From Halocaridina rubra (Eukaryota > Arthropoda > Malacostraca > Decapoda > Atyidae), in assembly GCA_037179515.1 (NCBI GenBank), contig JAXCGZ010005190.1, positions 1-16,910 on the forward strand: a stretch of 16,910 nt of DNA, in the 5' to 3' direction. Under the pieces are notes generated by a model. It was not told where the DNA came from. It ran no database searches and saw only the letters and a list, made by a program, of their open reading frames with translations. Positions 10,284-16,910 of this stretch are shown piece by piece. Numbering within the stretch: position 1 is the first letter of the stretch; every line of letters begins with the position of its first letter. The position numbers and the translations under genes were made by a program.

Positions 10284-11062
10284 GATCTTCAATATGTTCA
10301 GAGCATACAAGAAATGGTGCTGCACAACCTCTGCACATGTTCAGCTCTACGAACTCACTCTTGAGCTTTGCAACATTATTGATGATCCAGACTGTCCAAA
10401 GGCAGGGAAACACCGTGAGCTAAATTCTGATCAGGTCACGAAGTATGCGGATGCAGTGCAAAGGGTAATCACAGCCATCAAAGGCTTCACAAACCTTTGG
10501 ATGGTCCCTGGCAAAAACCATTTTTTCTCCCTAGCATCTGGGGCTCCTATGAATCAAGAAGTTGAAGCAGATGTACTACAGGCTGAGGCTGCAGGCAGGG
10601 CTGCCAAGGAGAAATTTATGCCGTGCGTGCCAAGAAGCTGCGAAAAATGGTGGGCGCTGGCGAAGTCCTGAGCTTGTACTCCAAAGTAGACTTTGAACGG
10701 TCTGCCTCATCCCTCATGTACAGCGATCTAACTACAGAGTTGCTTGCTAAAAGAAAGCAGACTAGCCAATATTTGAGAGGCCCAAGCCCTATTATCAGGG
10801 TATAGGCTTGGAGAAGACAGTGGACGAGGGGATGTTAGAGCCCATCTGGTCAGTTGGACCAATTCTCCCTCCTTCTTTCATCGAGATACTGGTACAGAGA
10901 GAGGAGTAAGAAAAGGAAAAACTTTACAGAAACAACAACTCAGAGACTGGGGTAGATAAGGATAGAGATTATGAGTGTGATGATGAGGAAGAGATGGAAA
11001 TGCAAGAGATAGACTTTGACGATCTCTTTTCTGATGATGATGATGATGGTGGTGCTCGTTAG
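10284..11062 (+). pseudogene. Exon block D (C-terminal region) of the decayed gene
   Basis: It encodes MFRAYKKWCCTTSAHVQLYE, then DPDCPKAGKHRELNSDQVTK, FTNLWMVPGKNHFFSLASGA and EVEADVLQAEAAGRAAKEKF. A shift near 10615 moves to KKLRKMVGAGEVLSLYSKVD and LLAKRKQTSQYLRGPSP, and another near 10800 to EPIWSVGPILPPSFIEILVQ. After a TAA at 10907 the frame ends with an acidic stretch (YECDDEEEMEM...FDDLFSDDDDDGGAR) and TAG at 11060-11062. An AATAAA at 11398-11403 is a possible but distant poly(A) signal. Confidence 0.75.
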
Positions 11063-11541
11063 TAGTATAGGGAAAAATTGACCTAAGCAAATGTAGAACA
11101 TGGATTTGGAATTTATTTCTATGTCTTAAGGTGATTTTAAAGGAGTTTCACTTTACACCAAAGTATATAGACAAAAATATTTTTAAAAATTCTTATTATT
11201 TCAATTTTTTGGGGTGAGTTTCTTCCGATATTAAGTCAAGATGTGCTTAAAACTTAAAACTATTTATCTCAATGGATTTTTTAAGTCAAAATTGTATGGG
11301 AAAATGTATTCAATTGTCCCTGCAAGTTGTTTAGTTCAAAAAAGTTATGCAATTTTCCAATGTTTCTAGGGTTCACGTCCACGTACCAATTATTTGTAAT
11401 AAAGGGTAAAAATTAACCCCGTGGTACATTATTTGAACCTGTTACCCGTCAAAATCTTAAAATAGACACTTCAAAGAACTGAATAAAACAGGTGACAAAA
11501 AAAAATCCTCTGGGTGCACGTGAACCCCTTCTTCCGAATAG
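11063..11541. other. Spacer after the decayed gene, no gene seen
   Basis: AT-rich DNA with many stops. It may include the old 3' UTR of the preceding gene (AATAAA at 11398-11403). No repeat family was recognised. It ends where the next LINE frame opens, after a TAG at 11539-11541. Confidence 0.6.
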
Positions 11542-12984
11542 TCTATTAACCTTGCACCTCCTGATAGATCTGCTTCTTTCACTTTTCACTTTTCTAATAT
11601 TCGTGGTCTGAGCTCTAATCTTTCGTCTGTGGAACAGCACTTAGATACATCCCTCCCTAGCCTCCTCTTTCTCTCTGAAACCCAGCTGTCTAGTCATGCT
11701 TCCACTGACCCATTTCAAATCTCTCACGTTAAGCAGTATAGTGGTTCCCGTTCCAAAGGTGGGATCTGTGACTACTGCAACACTAACACCCCTATTGCAA
11801 GGCTCATGGGCCTTGAATCTCCTAATTTTTATGTTCTCTGATTGAATATCTTTCTCCCCACTGCTACTATACTCGTTTGCTTCGGCCATTGCTCTCCTAA
11901 CTCCACTGACTCTGTGTCCTTCTTTGAATATGTATCCTCTTGCCATGTGTCCTTGTTATCTTCTCACCCACATGCTGATGTTCTCTATGTTGGAAATTTC
12001 AATGTACACTACATTGAGTAGTTTAATTCCTCCCACACTGATGGGGGAGGAAATGTATTACTCACTATCTGTAGCTGATTATTAAACATCCTACTTGTGT
12101 TCACGATCACCACAAACATGCAACTAACACTATTGACCTATTCCTTACGACTAATCTTCAACCTACTCATATTCTGTGCTTTCCCCCTTTGGTAAATCTA
12201 ACCACTCTGTTATCTCACTCTTTTCCATTTTCACTCCCCTCCATCAATTTCTTCTACTCAGCACCGCCTCTGGCATGTTGAGCTTACCCAAAGCGATGAT
12301 TTGTGTAACTTTCTTATCGACTTCCCATGAGATGACTAATGCTTTCAGAACGGTAACTTTGATCAAGTAGAGGAGGCATTCATTCCCTCCTCTATGAAAA
12401 CTTTTTCTCTGCCTAGTCCTTGGTGTAACCATGCCTGCTCCATGGCTATTCAGGCCAGGGATCAGGCATTCCGATCATATCAAGGCTCTCCTTCTGATTT
12501 AAGTCACTCTTATTTTGTTACAGCTAGGAATTGCTGCACTGCTCAGATTCCAAGGTCTAAAGCTTCCTTCTTAAGAAGTAAAGTTGATGAACTTAACTCC
12601 TTTCCCACTGATAAGTGTTTGCAGTCCTTAGCCAAAAACCTCTCCAATAACTTCTGTACCTCGAGCTTTCCCCTCTCATTCGTTCTGATAATTCTATAGC
12701 TAACTCTTCTACTGATAAAGCCACTCTGGCTCGCATTTTTCTGTAAAATTTTCCATAAACAATTCCAGCACACCTCTCCCTCATACTTTACGCCTCTCTA
12801 ACCCTATGCCCTCGCTTATTCTTTCTTTACACAAATTCCATAAGGTTCTTTGCTTTCTAAAGACAATCAAGACATCTGGACACAATGATATCCCTGTAAG
12901 GTTCCTTTTGCAGATGAACTGGCTCCCGTGCTTTGCCGTCTTTTTCACTTCATTTTCTCAACCATTATTTACCCTTTATTTCTT
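11542..12984 (+). pseudogene. LINE ORF2: endonuclease to start of RT, decayed
   Basis: It opens with SFTFHFSNIRGLSSNLSSVE, the start of an AP-endonuclease-like domain, then LPSLLFLSETQLSSHAS (the SETQL motif carries a catalytic Glu) and SRSKGGICDYC. It continues after a TGA at 11839 as FFEYVSSCHVSLLSSHPHAD, VLYVGNFNVHYIE and SNHSVISLFS. Then comes the linker SPWCNHACSMAIQARDQAFR, ARNCCTAQIPRSKASFLRSK, and the first part of the RT (DELAPVLCRLFHFIFSTIIY). Stops and shifts are frequent. The endonuclease GDFN and SDH boxes read GNFN and SNH, so two catalytic Asp are lost. The sequence stops abruptly near 12984 against an inverted LINE. From memory, this is a common crustacean jockey-like family. 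Confidence 0.87.
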
Positions 12985-14310
12985 GATTCTGAATCGAATG
13001 ATTTTTCTAAAACTATAAATGCTATGTATAATTGCCTATTTAATTCCCATAATTTTTCAATAACCAATTCTAGAGTGAAGAGAAGAACTGACGTACTTAG
13101 ATCCCTTTAGTATCTATGTCGTTCTTCACCTAGCTGACTTACTATAACATTTTGTGCTGTCTTTTCCAAGATAAACTCATCAAGTTTGGTTGTGTGACAT
13201 ATTAGTGCTATGTCCCTGTAATTCTCACGTTTTTCAGAATCATTTTGGCCTTGGCAGTTTGGTTCAGAAATAAGACATCCTCAGTCGTGTGTTATTTGAC
13301 TTTCCACCCAACATGTATTAGTTATATCATACAGTACTTGCTTCGCCACTGCATGACCATCTTTGTACAGTTTTCTTGGTATGTTATCATATCATGGACT
13401 TTTTCCATTTTTAATTTCCTTCAGGGAATCTTCAAATTCTTCCCTTCTAATAATGTTGTCAAGAATATACTTTCCTGATCATACTGAAAAACATACTCCT
13501 CATCGTCATGCTCATCGTGTGTGGGTGCAGTTACCAGTTTACAGAAATTGTCTGTCCATAACGTTTTTTTTTTAGCTCTCTGGCACTAACCAAGATGGTT
13601 CCATGCTCATGTTTAATACTATGCTGCTTTGTCTCCTTCTTCTTACATGCCTTAGCTAGTACAGAAATCCTCTTCTTACTTTCCTTCAAATCATTCCTCA
13701 GTTCATTTCCTAGCTCTGACCATGCTTCATTCTGCACTCAGCGCTTAATGGCTTCTGCACTGTTTCTAGCCGTTAAGTAATTCTCTCTAGTGTATTGACC
13801 TTTTTAAATTAAACCATTTCCTGTGTTTTTTATCCTTTATTATAGGTGTTTCTTTGACGGTTTCATTCCACTAGATCGTTTGTCTCTTTCTGCTGCCACC
13901 CACGTATCTGCCATCCAAGTATTTAATCTGCTACTTCAGAAGTGCTCTCCTGGAGGACTTCCAATTTCTCTTCTCCACTTGCTGTAATTTCCCGGTAAGC
14001 TTATTTCGGTTGCTTGTCTTAATATCTTGGTCTTTCAACTTTTTGGTTTTATCATTTTTCTCCTCTCGGCTTTTTGTTTTAACTGATATCATACCTATCT
14101 CTGCTAAAACTAGTCTATGATCAGAATCTAAGGATATCCCTGGCAACACTTTAACATTTTGCACCAGTGTCTTGTCTGATGTTACTATGTAGTCTATTAC
14201 TTTTCTTTGGTCTAACCGCACTTGATTCCAACGGTATCTCGTATATATGTGTAAATCTTGATGTTTGAAGAACTCATTCATGATTTTCATATTATTTCTT
14301 ACACAAACTT
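12985..14310 (-). pseudogene. LINE ORF2: endonuclease C-terminus to RT motif A, decayed
   Basis: On the minus strand, reading leftwards from 14290, the end of an AP-endonuclease-like domain appears: RYRWNQVRLDQRKVIDYIVT and LPGISLDSDHRLVLAEIGM, with the SDH catalytic motif intact. It is followed by a Lys-rich linker. After a TAG at 13931 the fragments SELGNELRNDLKESKKRISV, EKRENYRDIALICHTTKL (near 13181-13238) and LFTLELVIEKLWELNRQLYI follow. The last is RT motif A as AFIVLEKSFDS, with Val where the catalytic Asp is expected. Several shifts and stops occur. The rest of the RT is missing at the left junction and the N-terminal EN is missing at the right. It is a different family from the plus-strand neighbour. 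Confidence 0.86.
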
Positions 14311-14324
14311 AGTTATTTGTCAAA

Positions 14325-14735
14325 GTTCAATATCATGATATTGGCCAAAAGTCAAGAACACTATGTGGCTATGAGTGAAGGCCATTTCATTACTCAGAGA
14401 TCAATTTACAGGTTTAATCTAAGGTCAGGGGCAAGTGTGGTAAACAATTGAGGACACGTTGTTATTCAAATGTCAATATCATAATTTGGTGATTCCCTAA
14501 GGTAACGTTACTGTTAAAAATCAGGGTAGTAGTTTGGTTAAAGTTTAAGACCGTAGTTTGGCTAAAACTCCAAGTATTGTAATTATTACAAATATCAGGG
14601 TCATAGATTGGTTGAAGTCAAAGTAACTGAGTTTAAAAAGTCATTCTCGTAATATTGGTTGAAGGTTACGGTCACAGCAATATCTAATGTATTAAAAGTT
14701 AATCCATCTCATAGTGCTCAAAAGTCAGGGTAACA
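14325..14735 (+). repeat. Degenerate minisatellite, period about 45 bp
   Basis: A motif close to TCAGGGTCATAGTTTGGTTG followed by AAGT recurs with heavy divergence near 14328, 14473, 14520, 14550, 14594 and 14639. Several of the spacings are about 45 bp. Examples are TCAGGGTAGTAGTTTGGTTA and TCAGGGTCATAGATTGGTTG. No coding frame; it looks like an old decaying tandem array. Confidence 0.65.
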
Positions 14736-14984
14736 GGAAGTGATTGACTTGTATATATAAACACACGAAGAAACCCAATGGTCAACTATAACCAACTTAT
14801 AAAGATGGAACTTAAAGAAAAGTTATGATGGTAATTTTTAGCTCAGGAGATCCTATGTTTCAAATATCAAGATTTGAGAAAACCTCTTTCATAAATGAAT
14901 GAAAATTCTTAATTTGTTCTGACTTACATGAAGTAGTAGACAAGTTGAAATAATATACAATTTCAATCCTCAAAAATAACCCTG

Positions 14985-15360
14985 CTTACTATTTTTAAAT
15001 GTAGAAGTAGAATCAGCTAGTCAAAGGCTATGGATGATATATTAAGATCACTTGGACATTTTATATATTACTTATTTAGCCTCCCCTCCCCTATTTTTTT
15101 AATGTAGAAATAGAATCACTTAGTCAAAGATCAAGGATGGAATGCTAAGATCATTTGGACATTTGCAGTCTAGGATGACCTGACCCCCTTTTATATATTA
15201 CTTACTTAGCTTCCCCTCCCCTATTTTTAAGTGTAGAAGTAGAATCAATTAGTCAAAGGTCAAGGATAGAAGGTTAAGATCACTTGGACATTTACAATCT
15301 AGAATGACCTAACTCCCTTTTATATATTACTTTTTAGCCTCCTCTCCCCTATTTCTTAAT
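14985..15360 (+). repeat. Three-unit tandem repeat, 103-129 bp units
   Basis: Units begin with GTAGAA(G/A)TAGAATCA at 15001, 15104 and 15233, each followed by TAGTCAAAG, a purine-rich stretch, AAGATCA(C/T)TTGGACATTT, TTTTATATATTACTT and CTCCCCTATTT. Unit 1 lacks about 26 bp (the CTAGGATGACCTGACCC part) that units 2 and 3 have. Sequence divergence is visible but modest. No coding frame and no terminal repeats were seen. Confidence 0.92.
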
Positions 15361-16864
<1,504 letters not shown>

Positions 16865-16867
<3 letters not shown>

Positions 16868-16910
16868 AATGCTTACCCCGACCTGGACTTGAACCTAGGT
16901 CACATAATTA
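16865..16910 (-). mobile_element. tRNA-derived SINE, partial, cut by window end
   Basis: On the minus strand this contains box B GGTTCAAGTCC (16885-16895), then GGTCGGGGTAAGC, then the dinucleotide array. The same GGTTC(A/G)AGTCC...GGTCGGGGTA string marks the 3' end of the tRNA-like heads in the 271-bp array. Box A and the 5' end lie beyond the window. It differs from those copies (for example CCTAGGTCACATAATTA in place of CCTAGGACTTATGATTA), so it is an independent family member. Confidence 0.7.

Larger units (their letters stand above)
7312..11062 (+). pseudogene. Decayed multi-exon gene of a large animal family of unknown function
   Basis: Four exon blocks add up to about 1,045 codons on the plus strand. 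From memory they match, in order, a large multicopy animal protein family with no known catalytic domain. Landmarks: KYHPSCRNTF near the N-terminus, QWKLPKHILLCATLQHLYRS, LTTILARLGHSETYNFSLEL, PGFGGLMSSTG, RKSTIDYYTPINQP, GHKCRGAGYSEIL, YDGHNYSRYLKWF, GAIAVARSLIPG, ADVLQAEAAGRAAKEKF, and an acidic C-terminus (FDDLFSDDDDD). In-frame stops lie at 7437, 7960, 8089, 8720, 8747, 8899, 8920, 9568 and 10907. Frameshifts lie near 7790, 8858, 10615 and 10800, and perhaps 10284. Retained introns argue for DNA-level duplication. The true start was not found; 7044-7311 may hold more N-terminal sequence. I assign no function. Confidence 0.8.

Noticed and set aside
11641..11946. Minus-strand 101-codon frame
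   Set aside because: It opposes the LINE endonuclease frame on the plus strand and shows no family pattern of its own.

Overview
The window looks like repeat-rich nuclear DNA of an animal, most likely a decapod crustacean (shrimp, crab or crayfish). This is inferred from very long dinucleotide arrays ((TA)n, (GT)n, (GA)n), many decayed non-LTR retrotransposons of types I associate with decapods, spliceosomal introns, and tRNA-like SINE heads. There is no operon structure, ribosome binding site or other bacterial feature. I see no intact host gene. Simple repeats fill about 1.5 kb, roughly 9% of the window.

Layout. 1-620 is the reverse-transcriptase core of a LINE on the minus strand, cut off by a (GT)53 array. 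727-2547 is non-coding and dominated by simple repeats. 2549-2800 (+) is the C-terminal end of a second LINE. 2840-3827 (-) is the RNase H and zinc-knuckle end of a third LINE, whose upstream edge lies in a perfect 92-bp palindrome (3782-3873). 3967-5142 is AT-rich DNA with two huge (TA)n arrays. 5147-5816 is a tandem array with a strict 271-bp period; each unit carries a tRNA-like SINE head, and the array ends in a fold-back copy. 5828-6957 (+) is the C-terminal half and 3' UTR of a fourth LINE, followed by another (TA)n array.

7312-11062 (+) is the most interesting stretch. It is a decayed, multi-exon copy of a large animal protein family that I recognise from memory as multicopy and of unknown function. 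At least two introns with GT...AG ends and matching phases remain, so the copy arose by DNA duplication and not by retroposition. It carries about nine in-frame stops and four or five frameshifts.

11542-12984 (+) is the endonuclease-to-RT-start part of a fifth LINE. It meets a sixth LINE (12985-14310, -) that runs the opposite way. 14325-14735 holds a degenerate minisatellite of about 45 bp. 14985-15360 holds a three-unit tandem repeat. 15361-16476 is pyrimidine-rich DNA with no gene, then comes a 388-bp compound (TA)/(TG) array. The window ends in another minus-strand tRNA-like SINE head, again with its tail facing a dinucleotide array.

The parts do not work together as a pathway. They record repeated retrotransposon insertion, truncation, inversion and microsatellite growth around one dead gene copy. 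Family names and the organism assignment rest on recall and were not checked by any search.
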